From contig JAULJL010000003.1 of the NCBI GenBank assembly GCA_030761205.1, forward strand, positions 31,130,123-31,194,122: a DNA stretch of 64,000 bases, read 5' to 3'. Position numbers and translations under genes: made by a program. The DNA is from Fremontodendron californicum. Its lineage: Eukaryota; Streptophyta; Magnoliopsida; Malvales; Malvaceae. Below are positions 20,125 to 32,489 of this stretch, piece by piece (within the stretch, counting starts at the first letter, position 1; each line of letters opens with the position of its first letter). The notes beneath the pieces were generated by a model that had not been told where the DNA came from, made no database searches, and was given only the letters and a program-made list of their open reading frames with translations.

Positions 20125-22403
20125 TGCAGACACCCGTTTTTATTCGGGTATTTCAATTTGGGCCCGAATATTTCAAGTACACTTCGATAAATTTTGGGCT
20201 TCAATTATTTGATTAAGTTTGAAATCATTTCTTTGGGCTTTGGAAGTTTTTGGGCTGATCGGTCCAACCTTTTATCTCTTTTCAGATTATTTTATTATTA
20301 TTATTTTCTTTCTTTTTTCTTTTTCTCAAAAAATTGAAATATGTTAGTGGACATGATAAGATAAAAAAAATAGAGATTGAATCCCAAACTAAAAGTGCTT
20401 CTTCTGAATCAAAATTCATCGGAAAGATGAAACCAAATCTTATCACAAGATCGAAACATGAGTGGCATAAATCAAAGGAAATTGGTAAACATAATCTCGG
20501 AAGAAAGGGGGACCCCGAATGTGAAAAAACAACAAATCACAACACAAGAAGCAAAAACTGAGTACAAAGTTTTTAGGGGTCTCGGGTTGGAGACTTTTGG
20601 TAGGGTTTAGGAGTTCTTTAATCGGCTTAGTGAGAGAGAATTGGGGGGATTGGAAACACAGAAGAGACAATTTCAGAATACATAACAAAAGGCAAACAAG
20701 TAAGAAATCAGGAAAAGGAAGAGAAAAAGGAGAAGAAAATTTTCTTTTTTTGAAAGCTATGGGATTCAGAATTTTAGGGTTTTAGGTTCTAGTATTTGTT
20801 TTGAAATTTTGAATGGAGGGTATATAGGAATGGTTGAGAGGAAGTTTCGATCGAAGTATGGGGACCATTCGACGGCTGTCGGCGGAGATCGAAGGGTAGG
20901 AGGTCACGAATTTTGAACCTAGATTTAGGGTTATTGGGTTTGATTTTAAAGAAACTAAGTTGATTTTGGTGTTTAGGAGGGTGAAAGGAAGAACAAGAGA
21001 AGTTTTTAGAGATTTCTGGGTTTCGCGGCGGCGATGAGCGGTGGTGACCGACGACGAACGGCGTCTGACACGATGGAGGCTCGCCAGAATATGGGATTTT
21101 TGAAGAACAGAGGCGGTTGTTCTTGGAGAAGGAGAGAGAAAATCAGAGAGAAGCATCATTTTTTTAAGCAAGGTGAGAAATGAAACCAAAAAAAAAGTCG
21201 GTTTTTATAAACCCGTGTGCAGACCTGAACCGTTTGTGGCTATTTTAGTTTTTTAATTCTTTTCTTTATTTATTTGTTATTTATTTATTTTTCATTTGAT
21301 TATTATTATTTATTTATTGAATTTTTTTTACTAATTTTATTTTTATATATTGCAGGATTATTATAACTTTTATTATTATTATTAGAATTATTACTAATTT
21401 TATTTTTGTATTTTTTGCAGGATTATTATTCGGATTTAATTAGGATTAGGTTTATTATTTTTAGACTGTTACATGTTTAGGAATTATTTTTTTTCATGAT
21501 TCATGATTATTATTTATTTTTATTTTTTTTTAGAATTCGCATGTTTAGGTTTATTATTACTTATTTTTAGATAACATGATTTTTAGGATTAATTATTTTA
21601 TAATTATTTTTTATAAGCATGATTTTTAAGTTTATTTTTTATTATTTTTAGATTGCATGATTTAGGAACAGTATTATTATTGTTTTTTGTCTTTTAGATA
21701 TGCATGATTTAGGTTATTATTTTTTATTATTTTAGAAGCATGATTTAGGTTATTATTTTTTATTATTTTAGAAGCATGATTTAGGTTATTATTTTTTATT
21801 ATTTTAGACGCATGATTTAGGTTATTATTTTATTTTATTTTTAGAAGCATGTTTAGGTTGTTATTTTTATTTTTAGAAGCATGATTTAGTTATTTTATTT
21901 TATCTTTTGAAAGCATGATTGAGTTCTTATTTTATGATATTTTTAGATTTTGCATGTTTAGGAATTTTTATGATATTTTTTAGATTTTGCATGTTTAGGG
22001 ATTTTTATGATATTTTATTATTTTTGTTTTTTAGGTTTTTGCAGGTTTTAGGATTTTAATGTGATATGATTTTAGTTTAGATTAGTTGGCATGATAAATA
22101 TTTATTTAGATTAATTGAGACCATTTTAAGATCAGTTTAGGATAATATGTGATTGATGATGTGGTACTATCTTTGGATAGGCGTTGTTGGGGTACTAATC
22201 CTTTCCCGAACATAACCGAACTCCCGAACCTAGTTCTGAAATGTAGATCAGAACCTATTCTTTTTAGGGTGACTCAGTCAAGCTTAGGATAACTTTAAAA
22301 AGGATAGATTCATAAAGGTGACTAATCACACCTAGTTAGATGATTAGTGGTGATTCCATGTTTGTGTCTAGCTTGCTAAATTCGCATTTAGCACGTTATG
22401 ACA
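20125..22403 (+). mobile_element. 5' LTR of element B
   Basis: It begins TGCAGACACCCGTTTTTATT and ends GTTATGACA. It has a sense TATA-like box GGGTATATAGG near 20820, the U5 block at 22150-22230, and a PBS-like 11-mer TGGTGATTCCA at 22348-22358. Between about 21680 and 21960 there are short tandem units AGAAGCATGATTTAGGTTAT. On the opposite strand, 20782-21189 holds a 135-codon frame also present in the other LTR. Confidence 0.88.
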
Positions 22404-22406
22404 GTT

Positions 22407-22425
22407 TGGCGACTCCATTGGGGAC
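22407..22425 (+). promoter_or_regulatory. Primer-binding site of element B (tRNA-Arg type)
   Basis: TGGCGACTCCATTGGGGAC lies 3 bp after the LTR end. Its complement ends in GAGTCGCCA, resembling the 3' end of a plant tRNA-Arg, the primer type known for Ogre elements. Confidence 0.8.
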
Positions 22426-22842
22426 TTTAGAGGGTCGAGCCATAGGTTAGTCATATGTTATTTATGGTCTTAAAACTGGTCTTAAATGTTTTGTTTTGTT
22501 TTTTTATTTTATTATTATTTTTTCTAATATTTTAATCTTTTTCTTTTCAGTTTTTTTTTTTTTTGGAATCTTCGTGAGTCAAAGTTTGGTATGTTCCTTC
22601 GCACACACCACACTTTCATGAACATAGGCCCTAGACCCGGGCTTGTCCTTTTAGGAGGGGGTAAAGTAACTACGCCTTCGTGGGGGTAATGACCTCCGTA
22701 TGGGCTAGCGAAACACTCTCAGGGAGTAAAGTACCTATGCTTTCTTGGGATAATAACCTCCGTATGGGCTAGGAAAATACTCTCACCCAACTTGAACCTT
22801 TCCAATGAGCCTATAATGGGTGAGGATTGGGTGCCTTACTCA

Positions 22843-24514
22843 TGTTGGGATTCGGTTCATGCTCAAACAGAGATAATGTATAATTTAATCAACAAGTTAA
22901 ACATACAACGCAGCAGAATAAAATAAAACATAGAGAAAACCGAATCCCTCCAAGGATCTACCTATGAATTCAAAATGATCAGGCTGTCAAGAATAGATAA
23001 CAATCAAAATCTCATACCTCTATTTTGAAGATTGCCGAATCCTCAAGACAGATTCTTGATGTTCTTGTTCTTGTATACAAAGCTCGCTTGTCGAAAACCA
23101 AAGTCGTCCAATTGTCCGACCTTTAACAGTAATCCACACAGGTGATTGGAAAACCTTCACAAGGTTGAGATTATGTTTTGCCAAGACGATGCAGTAGTCT
23201 AGGTTGTGAGAAACCTTCCTCCTCTACCTTGGTTAGCCTAAAGAAAACGAAAGAATCGTATTCTTTCTCCTCTCTAGCTATTCGGCCGAATCTCACTTGT
23301 TAGTGTGAGAGGCTCCGATTCAGGTTTTCTCTTAGGGGGGAGGCAGCAACAACATTAGTGCATATATAAGTAGGTTTAGTGTATGCCAACTCTTGGACTA
23401 ACTGCACTAAAGCCCTTATACATATTATTAAATATTCACAATAAGCCCACAACACTTAATGAATATTTAATCTGGCCCAATCTCATTTTAATTTCATTAA
23501 TCACCTTTTGTGTGTGACCCATTAGGCCCTTAACATGTTGGCAATAAATATAATAAATTCAATTAAGAATTTCCTATTTATATTTATAGATCATGAGAGA
23601 CATCTAGCAATGCATCATGACCACCCAAATGCCAAGAGAGTCATCAAGCTTCGACTAGCCTTTCGTGTACAATATGTCTGTGTAATTCGATCCCTTCATC
23701 AAATATCCCAAGATAGGAAAGAGCATTGTTCAGTATCTACTCTTAACCTATTCTATATTAGATCTGCAGCTTTAATATTAACTCCTTAAGTATTGCCTTG
23801 GCCAAGGACTTTCATAAGTTAATATAAGCCAGATACATGTGAGATATATCCCCTCATATCACTTGGGGTGATGAATCCTCTCTGGACCACTCATTCATCT
23901 TCGTATGCTTCATGTCATTCCCAATAACACCTTACCATAAGCATCCTCGTGATTGGGACCCGTTCGTGATGAAATCTAAGTATGACAGTTCACATACAAG
24001 ATGACCTGGTGTCACAAGTCAAAGGATTACTTATACTATTGACACATGAGAGTATTTACCATAGACACGGAGTGAAATACCAAATGGAACTCTCATAGCG
24101 GGTCATGTTCAGTGAACTTGTTCAACTAACAAGCACCCATACGTTATCCCCGATTATCTCTATACTTTCAACCTATGAGACCGGTTGCATGCATCAAGTG
24201 CATGAAGGCTTAACATATGCCAGTCTTTGAGCATTGTCAATGCCCTGTCTTGACAATACAATGACCAGGAACAGTTTTAGAAACATGGCATTGATGCATA
24301 AGGATCCTCATAATTGTAACTCTTTACAATTCCTTTGCAATGCCATTGAGTTTCATGGGCTTTTTCTTCACAAGTGATTTATAACAATTATAACAAAACT
24401 TATGGATAAAGAAATACCTCAATTATAATTAATAAACTGTAATGTGCAATACATGAATAAATAAATAGTGTCTTACAAGCCTAACTAGATTGGCTTGTAG
24501 GGCTTACACCAACA
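22843..24514 (-). mobile_element. Copia-type solo LTR, 1672 bp, perfect TSD
   Basis: The ends are TGTTGGGATTCGG... and ...GCTTACACCAACA, flanked by actca at 22838-22842 and 24515-24519. No internal domain or second LTR is present, so it is a solo LTR left by LTR-LTR recombination. Read on the minus strand it starts TGTTGGTGTAAGCCC and ends CGAATCCCAACA, with TATATATG near 23365. This makes the minus orientation more likely, though not certain. It lies in the leader of element B and is younger than B. Confidence 0.85.
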
Positions 24515-24799
24515 ACTCATTCTACATGGATGGAGTTAAGGAGCAACTTGGGAACCTTTTAGATGGTCAAATATCCTAAGCCCAGCATATAGATAACATT
24601 TAAGAGGCCAACCTTAGGATAGAACCATGTCCACCCATTTCATAGATAATAACCTGAATTAGGACACATGAAGGAATGTTCTTACTTTCTGACAAATTTT
24701 TTTTTTTTTTTAATTTTGTGAATATTATTTGTACTTCTCTAATATGTATCTAACTATTGAATTTTGTGAAATCTTTGTGGCCATTGCTTGAATTAACTT

Positions 24800-25150
24800 A
24801 AATTTTTTCATTTATTTTCATGCATTTGCATCATTTAAATATTTTCATCATGCATATATTTTTCATAATGCTCATGCATTTACCATGCTTATGCATTTAT
24901 CATGTATATTTTCATAACGATCATGTATTTATCATGTACATTTTTTATGCTCATGCATTTACCATGTACATTTTTTTAACCATGCTCATGCATTTATCAT
25001 GTATATTTTCATAATGCTCATGCATTTATCATGTACATTTTTTATGCTCATGCATTCAAAGTGTATATTTTAATAATGCTCATGCATTCATCATTTACAT
25101 ATCTATGTGTAAATAGTGCATACATACTTTATTCATTCATGATACTCATG
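24800..25150. repeat. Tandem CATGCATTTA-type repeats in the B internal region
   Basis: Variants of TCATGCATTTATCATGTACATTTT and similar units recur from 24815 to about 25110. They lie between the solo LTR and the gag remnant. The ORF over this stretch is an artefact of the repeat. Confidence 0.8.
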
Positions 25151-25221
25151 CGCTCATCACATGAAAACGAGTGTAATAATGTTGATGATTTTTTTTCCTT
25201 GAGATAATAGATTCAAGAGAC

Positions 25222-25914
25222 ATGGATGATCAGTTAGAAACACAGATTAATACATTGGAAGAAATTCAGGAAGAAGTTGGACATGATATTTGAGAAATAA
25301 AAGGGCAGCTTTCCAAGTTGATGAAGATGGTTGAAAGTCTTGGTCAAGCTAAAGTGGTTCATCCTCAGGAATATTCATCACCTTTGATCCAATCACATGG
25401 CAAGAAGATATTGTGTCAAGATCAACAAATCTCTCATACTTGTGAAAAAGAGATTGGTGGTCCAAATAAGGATCAAGACAGGGACAAGGTCGAAGAAGCG
25501 ATGGATAGGCTGGATAGGTTTATGATTGAGCTTGAAAGATCATAATGTGAAACAGGATCTAACGATTCCACCCAATCACTACAAATTGCTCCACCCCTGA
25601 ACCCATATCCAACCATGTTTCAACCACCTTATAGGCCAGTCATTCCAACAAGATCACGAAACAATCTAGGGAAAACTCATATTGACCCAATTCCCATGAC
25701 TTACACAGAGTTGTTCCCACATCTTATCCAAGCCCATCTCGTCGAGCTAGTATACCTAGAACCTTTGAAACCTCTTTTTCCTAAGTGGTATGATGTTGAT
25801 TCTCGATGTGAATATCATTTTGGCAATACTGGTCATTCTATAGAAACTTGTCTGGCTTTTAAACATAAGGTGCAAAGTTTGATCAATGCTGGCCTAATGA
25901 ATTTTGCCAAGTAA
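25222..25914 (+). pseudogene. gag remnant of element B, capsid deleted
   Basis: It starts MDDQLETQINTLEEIQEEVG, a coiled-coil N-terminus. The frame is broken by TGA after GHDI and by a stop after the ELERS segment. It then resumes with the Tat-gag hallmark PIPMTYTELFPHLIQAHLV, followed by PLFPKWYDVDSRCEYH and a CCHC-like knuckle CEYHFGNTGHSIETC, ending in LINAGLMNFAK. The whole capsid core between the N-terminal coil and the PMTYTEL segment, present in element C, is missing. Gag normally packages element RNA, and this copy cannot make a complete protein. Confidence 0.8.
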
Positions 25915-28900
25915 AGGGAATCAAATGTCAACGGTTGCCCATCTACATGGGGGCATAATGGTGATTAGGCTCAAAATAACGGTTGCCCATCCTTGAAGTT
26001 TTCTTCCTTTTTAAAGTAATAGCATGAAGAATGTTTTTATGTTTAGAGTTAATTTATTTTTTATCATTTCAATGAATTAGCAAGTTTGATGCATTTCCAT
26101 TTCCTCTTTCATTCATTATTTCTTTCAATATATTTTGCCTACCCTTTCAATTTCACATATTTCAAGTTTCCAAATAATGAATGTGAAGACAATTATTGCA
26201 ATAATCTGAGATTCAATTTTGAAAGTTTTATCCATATTGGTGAACTTGAACATATATGACCATACTTTGCCATTTGATTTGCTGAGATTATTGTGGTAAA
26301 AAGGAAGAAAGTTGATATGCAGTTTTAGCATGATTGGTAGAAAATAAGTGGATTTGCTTCACAAGTTTGATTAATTGCTATAAAATTTCTTTACAAGTAT
26401 GTGGATTCCTTATGGTGAATTTTTATAAGCTTGTTATTTTTCACTAAATGTTCTTCGATGGAAATATTCACATTTGAGATGATAATGGCCATATTTCATA
26501 TTCCTTTCACAAATGAGAAATTATCCTTTGTTACCCCTTTTGAGCTTATTGGATTCTTTTTTTCGAATGAACCTTGACCAAGGATCACCCTCCACACCGG
26601 GGGTAAGTATGGAAAAATATCTTTCTAGAAGAGAATGAATGATTGGATCATATTTCTACGCCATGTAAAGAATGTCTTATGTCAGGGAAGCAATGATGAG
26701 ATGGATTGAGTTCCAAAATTTTGAACTCACTTTGTGATAGAGAAAAGAAAAAAGAAAAAAAGAGAAAAAAAGTAGAAAAGAAAAGAAAAGTGTGAAAAGT
26801 TTTGAAAATCCTCATGAGAAAGAAATGATCCATGGCTCGATTATCTTGGAAATGAAAAGAAAGATATGAAGTGTTTTGAGATGATCCTTGGTTTGCAACC
26901 CTTAAACACATGTTTGAGCCTATTTTATCCATTCTTTCTTAACCTCAAACCCTGGCCTACATTACGTACCTGGAAAAGTCCATTTTGATCAAATGTGAAT
27001 GTTTGAATTGGAAAACATATATTGAATTAGGACATGTTTGTGGTATCATCAAAAGGCAATGAATCTTAGATGCATGAAGATAGCTCCAAAGAAGAAAGAA
27101 AAGGCTTGTAACACTTTGATATGCTCAATCGCCTCCAAGAAGATTGAGACGAACACATGATAAGAAAAGTTTGTTCTTGATACTTTGAGAAAGAAGAAAC
27201 CGCTTTTAAGTCACATGGCAATTGGAGAGAGTACACATCTATTTGTGGAGTTCTTATGAAGTGAAAAGCTTTTTGAGTGAAGCATTATTTTGAGAAAGAT
27301 GAATAAAGATGATTTGCCAAATATTGTGGAGAAATATTTTTTTGAAAAGGAAAAAAAAAAAAAAGAGGATTCAAATTGAAAACCCGAAAAGGGCAGTTTG
27401 AGTCATAGGGGATATCTAAGTTGAAAACCTGAAAGGGCGGCTTAGGTATAATGAAAGTCAGTTTGAAGATTTCATTGGGGGCATGGTTTGGTCTGACACC
27501 ACTCAAAAAGATCAAAAACACCGATTGGATTGATTTTTGAAAGTGAATCATGGTTTAATCTCAAGATTGTCAACATATTCATTATTTAGGGATGTTGATA
27601 TCTCATCCAAATATCCTTGTATAATTCTTTGATTTGCCCAATTATTCTTGACATAGATTTGTTCTTTCATTGATAAAGACCATTGTTTTCAATTTACTTT
27701 GTTTTCTTACCATTCTTTGTTGCCAACTTTGCATACCCATAATGAATAGAGGAAATGTTGGTGCATTACATTTGTTATGGAATCAGAATGATAATTGATA
27801 AGTTGAAATACTGAACATAAAAGATTCATGCATTATTTTGAGAAGAAATTTAAAGATGATGTTCTGGGGCAAAAGGAAAGAATGATGAGAACCAAAAATG
27901 TTTAAAATATAGACATTTGAGACTTCTAAGCTTAGAAACCATACACTTGGAAATGGACAAATGCTGCATTTGAGATTGAATAAAATCGACAAAGGACTAG
28001 TTTGGTGGATGGAACTTGTTCTAAAGGCATGATTGAAAAATGATTTTTGGACAAATTCTTTCTTTTCAAAGAATTTTCAAAAACATAACATGAAAGCATT
28101 CAAGTTTGGAATTATGTATATTTGAATTTTGGGATCGGTATGACAAGAGTAACATTTCTAGGGGCAAAAAGAATGCTGAGAAAAGACTTTGGGTTTTCAT
28201 TTCCATGATGAAAGGAATAGTTTTCAAGAATTGAGTCGACGAATGGCAGAGCGGGCCCTTTTGCATTGAAGATGTTTTCAGTTTGAAATTTGAATATGCT
28301 TGAAGATGACATTCTAGAAAAAAATAGGAAAATGAGATTAGAACAATGAAAGTTTGGAAATGTATCTATTTAAAGCCTTGGAACTAAAAGAGAGGGTGTT
28401 GTGATCAACTGATGAAATTGGCAGAGGTCAATCCAGTTCTAAATCCAAGCGTTTGGAAGTTAAAAGATGATGACATGATGAGCTTGAGTATCCTTTTGTC
28501 ACAAGTGAAGATTCATGATGTTAGTTTGCATTCCATCGAATGACATTCATTTCATGTATCGCATTTCATTCATTACATTTCATGGTATTCATGGCATTCA
28601 GGGCATGCATCTCGAATATTTCAAATAAGGGAATAAGATTTTGTCATAAATCTCGATTGAGTGAACTTTTTCTTGAACCTCGATAGAGAATAACTTTTAG
28701 AGAGATCTTAAACCTCATTTGAAAATGAGATGTTGAGCTTTAATTAAGATAAACAAATTCAAAATGAATTTGAACCTTGTTCGAGATGAGATGAGAATCT
28801 TTAAGGTGAGAATTTCTGAGGTGAGCTCTTTTCAAGATAAGATGGTCATTCCATAAGCATCTACACATTTGTATTTGTTTTTCATTTGCATTATTTAGTG

Positions 28901-29219
28901 AACACTTGATCCTGACATTTGGAGCATTTAGATAACATTTGTATTTGTATTTGTTTTACATTTGCATTTGCATTTGTTGAAATTGCCATTTGCACTATCA
29001 TTTGAGAGTAGACATTTGCATCATTGCATTTGTCAACTTTGCAAAAATTGAAAAGGGAAAATATGAGAGTTATGTATTTTTATGAATTTGAAAAAAAGAA
29101 AAGAAGGAAAGAGTTTGTCAAAACAAAAAAGGAGAAAAGAGGAAAAGAAACAAAGTGAGATGATATATATATTTTTTTTAAGAAGAGAAAATGAAAGAAC
29201 ATGTTGAGAATTCTTGAAG
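25915..29219 (+). other. Non-coding internal region of element B, no pol
   Basis: Where a full element would have protease to integrase, only non-coding sequence is found. 26520-27010 is, in reverse complement, similar to non-coding blocks of C (33310-33840) and A (42405-42870): ACCTTGACCAAGGATCACCC, ATGATCCTTGGTTTGCAACC, and GTCCATTTTGATCAAATGTG. About 28540-29030 is built of CATTTGCATTT-like words. Confidence 0.6.
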
Positions 29220-30110
29220 ATGGGAGAGTTTAAGCCCAATTTCTCTGGCATTTTTGAAATGTTAAGCCCAGTTAAGTTGGCACAAGATGGGAAAGTTTAA
29301 GCCCTACTTAGTTGGCACTTTTAAAATGTTAAGCCCATTTAAGATAGCATTAAAAGAGAATCAAGCCCAATTTCTTTGGCACTTGTATATTTTAAAGTTT
29401 TTTCTCGTTTGGTATTTAAAGTTGATGTCTCGTTGGGAGGAGTTTTTGCTTCGTTTGGCATTTAAAGTTGATGCCTCGGTAGGAGGAGTTTTTTCTCGTT
29501 TGGTATTTAAAGTTGATGCCTCGTTGGGAGGAGTTTTTTCTTTGTTTGGCATTTAAAATTGATGCCTCAGTATGAGGAGTTTTTTCTCGTTTGGTATTTA
29601 AAGTTGATGCCTCGTTGGGAGGAATTTTTTGTTTGGCATTTAAAGTTGATGCCTCGGTAGAAGGAGTTTTTCTCTTTTGGTATTTAAAGTTGATGCCTCG
29701 TTAGGAGGAGTTTTTTTATAGTATGTTTTGTTTTTAAAACCTCACCCGAAGATGTTTCATTTTTAAAACCTCACCCGAGGATGTTTCGTTTTAAAGCCTC
29801 ACTCGAGGATGTTTCGTTTTAAAGCCTCTCACGAGGATATTCATTTTTAAAGCCTCTCACGAGGATGTTCGTTTTAAAGCCTCTCACGAGGATATTCGTT
29901 TTAAAAGCCTCTCACAAGGATGTTTGTTTTAAAGCCTCTCACGAGGATGTTTGTTTTAAAGCCTCTCTTGAGGAATATTTTTCATGAACCTTTTTTGAGA
30001 ACATGTTTGTTAAGCCTCTCTCGAGGATATTTTTGATAAAATCTTAAAAAATGTTTTACTTTTATGAAACCTCCCTTGAGGAATATTTTTCGCGTTTGGG
30101 TTTCTTTTAA
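29220..30110 (+). repeat. Two tandem arrays just inside the PPT of element B
   Basis: 29400-29720 holds about seven copies of a roughly 46-48 bp unit (TTTGGTATTTAAAGTTGATG, CCTCGTTGGGAGGAGTTTTT). 29740-30030 holds about ten copies of a roughly 27 bp unit (AAAGCCTCTCACGAGGATGT). Each 27 bp unit contains the small palindrome CTC(A/T)CGAG. A third set of AAGCCCA-containing units lies at 29230-29390. Confidence 0.88.
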
Positions 30111-30209
30111 ATTTTTATTTCTTTGGAAGGAGTGATGTTTAATTTGTCCTGGTTGACTTGAGCTAGGTGTCTACGTCTTTGCATAGTTCCTGTTTCACAG
30201 CGAATGCAC

Positions 30210-30222
30210 AAAGAGGGTAAAC
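30210..30222 (+). promoter_or_regulatory. Polypurine tract of element B
   Basis: AAAGAGGGTAAAC and neighbouring bases directly precede the 3' LTR. The tract is less G-rich than those of A and C, probably mutated. Confidence 0.6.
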
Positions 30223-32484
30223 TATAGACACCCGTTTTTATCCGGGTATTTCAATTTGGGCCCGAATATTTCAAGTGCACTTCGACAAATTTTGGGCTTC
30301 AATTATTTGATTGAGTTTGAAATCATTTCTTTGGGCTTTGGAAGTTTTTGGGCCGATCGGTCCAACCTTTTATCTCTTTTTCAGATTATTTTATTATTAT
30401 TATTATTATTATTATTTTCTTTATTTTTTATTTTTATCGAAAAATTGAAATATGTTAGTGGAAATGATAAGCTAAAAAAAATAGAGATTGAATCCCAAAC
30501 TAAAAGTGCTTCTTCTTAATCAGAATTCGTCGGAAAGATGAAACCAAATCCTATCACAAAACCGAAACATAAGTGGCAAAAATCAAAGGAAATTGGTAAA
30601 TCAAAGTGTACTAAAATTTAACTTCTCAGCATTAGATTCCTATAAAAAGAACACATAATCTCAGAAGAAAGGGGGGATCCCGAATGTGAAAAAAATAACA
30701 AAATCACAACACAAGAAGCAAAAATTGAGTAGGGAGTTTTTAGGGGTCTCGGGTTGGAGATTTTTGGTAGGGTTTAGGAGTTCTTTAATCGGCTTAGTTA
30801 GAGAGAATTGGGGGGATTGGAAACACAGAAAAGACAATTTCGGAATACATAATAGAGGGCAAACAAGTAAGAAATCGGGAAAAGAAGGAGAAGAAAATTT
30901 TCTTTTTTTGAAAGCTGTGGGATTCGAAATTTCTGGGTTTTAGGTTCTAGGATTTGTTTCGAAATTTTGAACGGAGGGTATATAGGAAAGGTTGAGAGGA
31001 AGTTTCGGCCGGTGTTTGGGGACCATTCGACGGCTGTCGACGGAGATCGGAGGGTAGGAGGTCACGAATTTTGAACCTAGATCTAGGGTTAGTAGGTTTG
31101 ATTTTAAAGAAACTAAGTTGATTTTGGTGTTTAGGAGGGTGAAAGAAAGAACAAGAGAAGTTTTTAGAGATTTTTGGGTTTCGTCGTCGGCGGTGAGCGA
31201 TGGTGATGGCGACGAACTGCGTCTGACACGGCCGATGCTCGCCAAAATCTGGGATTTTTGAAGAACAGAGACGGCTGTTCTTGGAAGAGGAGAGAGAAGA
31301 ATCAGAGAGAAGAATAATTTTTTTAAGCAAGGTGAGAAATGAAACAAAAAAAATGTCGATTTTTGTAAGCCATGGACGGGTTGGATCGGGAGGATCCGCG
31401 CGCAACCCGACCCGTTTGTGGCTGTTTTATTTTTTAATTCTTTTCTTTATTTATTTGTTATTTATTTATTTTTCATTTGATTATTATTATTTATTTATTG
31501 AATTTTTTTGGACTAATTTTTTTTATTTATATTTTGCAGGATTATTGTTAGGATTTAATTAGGATTAGGTTTATTATTTTTAGATTATTACATGTTTAGG
31601 AATTATTATTTTCATGATTCATGATTATTATTTTTATTTTTTAGAATATTCATGTTTAGGTTTATTATTACTTATTTTTAGGAAACATGATTTTTAGGAT
31701 TAATTATTTTATAATTATTTCTTATAAGCATGATTTTTAAGTTTATTTTTTATTATTTTTAGATTGCATGATTTAGGAACATTATTATTATTATTATTAT
31801 TATTGTTTTTGTCTTTTAAATATGCATGATTTAGGTTTTTATTTATTTATTTTAGAAGCATGATTTAGGTTATTATTTATTTTTAGAAGCATGATTTAGG
31901 TTATTATTTTATTTTATTTTTAGAAGCATGTTTAGGTTATTATTTTTAGTTTTAGAAGCATGATTTATTTTTTTTATTTTATCTTTTGAAAGCATGATTG
32001 GGTTTTTATTTTATGATACTTTTAGATTTTGCATGTTTAGGAAATTTTATGATATTTTTTAGATTTTGCATGTTTAGGGATTTTTATGATATTTTATTAT
32101 TTTTGTTTTTTTTAGGTTTTTGCATGTTTTAGGATTTTAATGTGATATGATTTTAGTTTAGATTAGGTGGCATGATAAATATTTATTTATATTAATTGAG
32201 ACCATTTTAAGATCAGTTTAGGATAATATGTGATTGATGATGTGGAACTATCTTTGGATAGGCATTGTGGGGGTGCTAATCCTTCCCCACACATGATCGA
32301 ACTCTCGAACCTAGTTCTGAAATGTAGATCAGAACCTATTCTTTTTAGGGTGCCTCAGTCAAGGTTAGGATAACTTTAAAAAGGACAAATTCATAAAGGT
32401 GACTAATCACATCTAGTTAGATGATTAGTGGCGATTCCATGTTTGTGTCTAGCTTGCTAAATTTGCATTTGGCAAGTTATGACA
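30223..32484 (+). mobile_element. 3' LTR of element B
   Basis: It is collinear with 20125-22403. It starts TATAGACACCCG (TG changed to TA) and ends GTTATGACA. It contains a roughly 60 bp segment near 30600-30655 absent from the 5' LTR, and a GC-rich GGACGGGTTGGATCGGGAGG stretch near 31374 that is reduced in the 5' copy. The PBS-like 11-mer is TGGCGATTCCA at 32429-32439. Confidence 0.85.
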
Positions 32485-32489
32485 CCTTA

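Larger units (their letters stand above)
20125..32484 (+). mobile_element. Element B: non-autonomous Ogre/Tat-like retrotransposon, 12.4 kb
   Basis: The LTRs are 20125-22403 and 30223-32484, and the element reads left to right. The target duplication is cccta (20120-20124) / cctta (32485-32489), one mismatch. The internal region has the PBS, a leader interrupted by a copia solo LTR, a gag remnant, non-coding DNA, two tandem arrays and a polypurine tract. There is no protease, RT, RNase H or integrase. It sits in the 3' non-coding region of element C in the opposite orientation. Confidence 0.88.

Noticed and set aside
26648..28312. Several minus-strand frames in the B internal region
   Set aside because: B reads on the plus strand, none of these frames resembles pol or gag, and the region is non-coding in related elements A and C.
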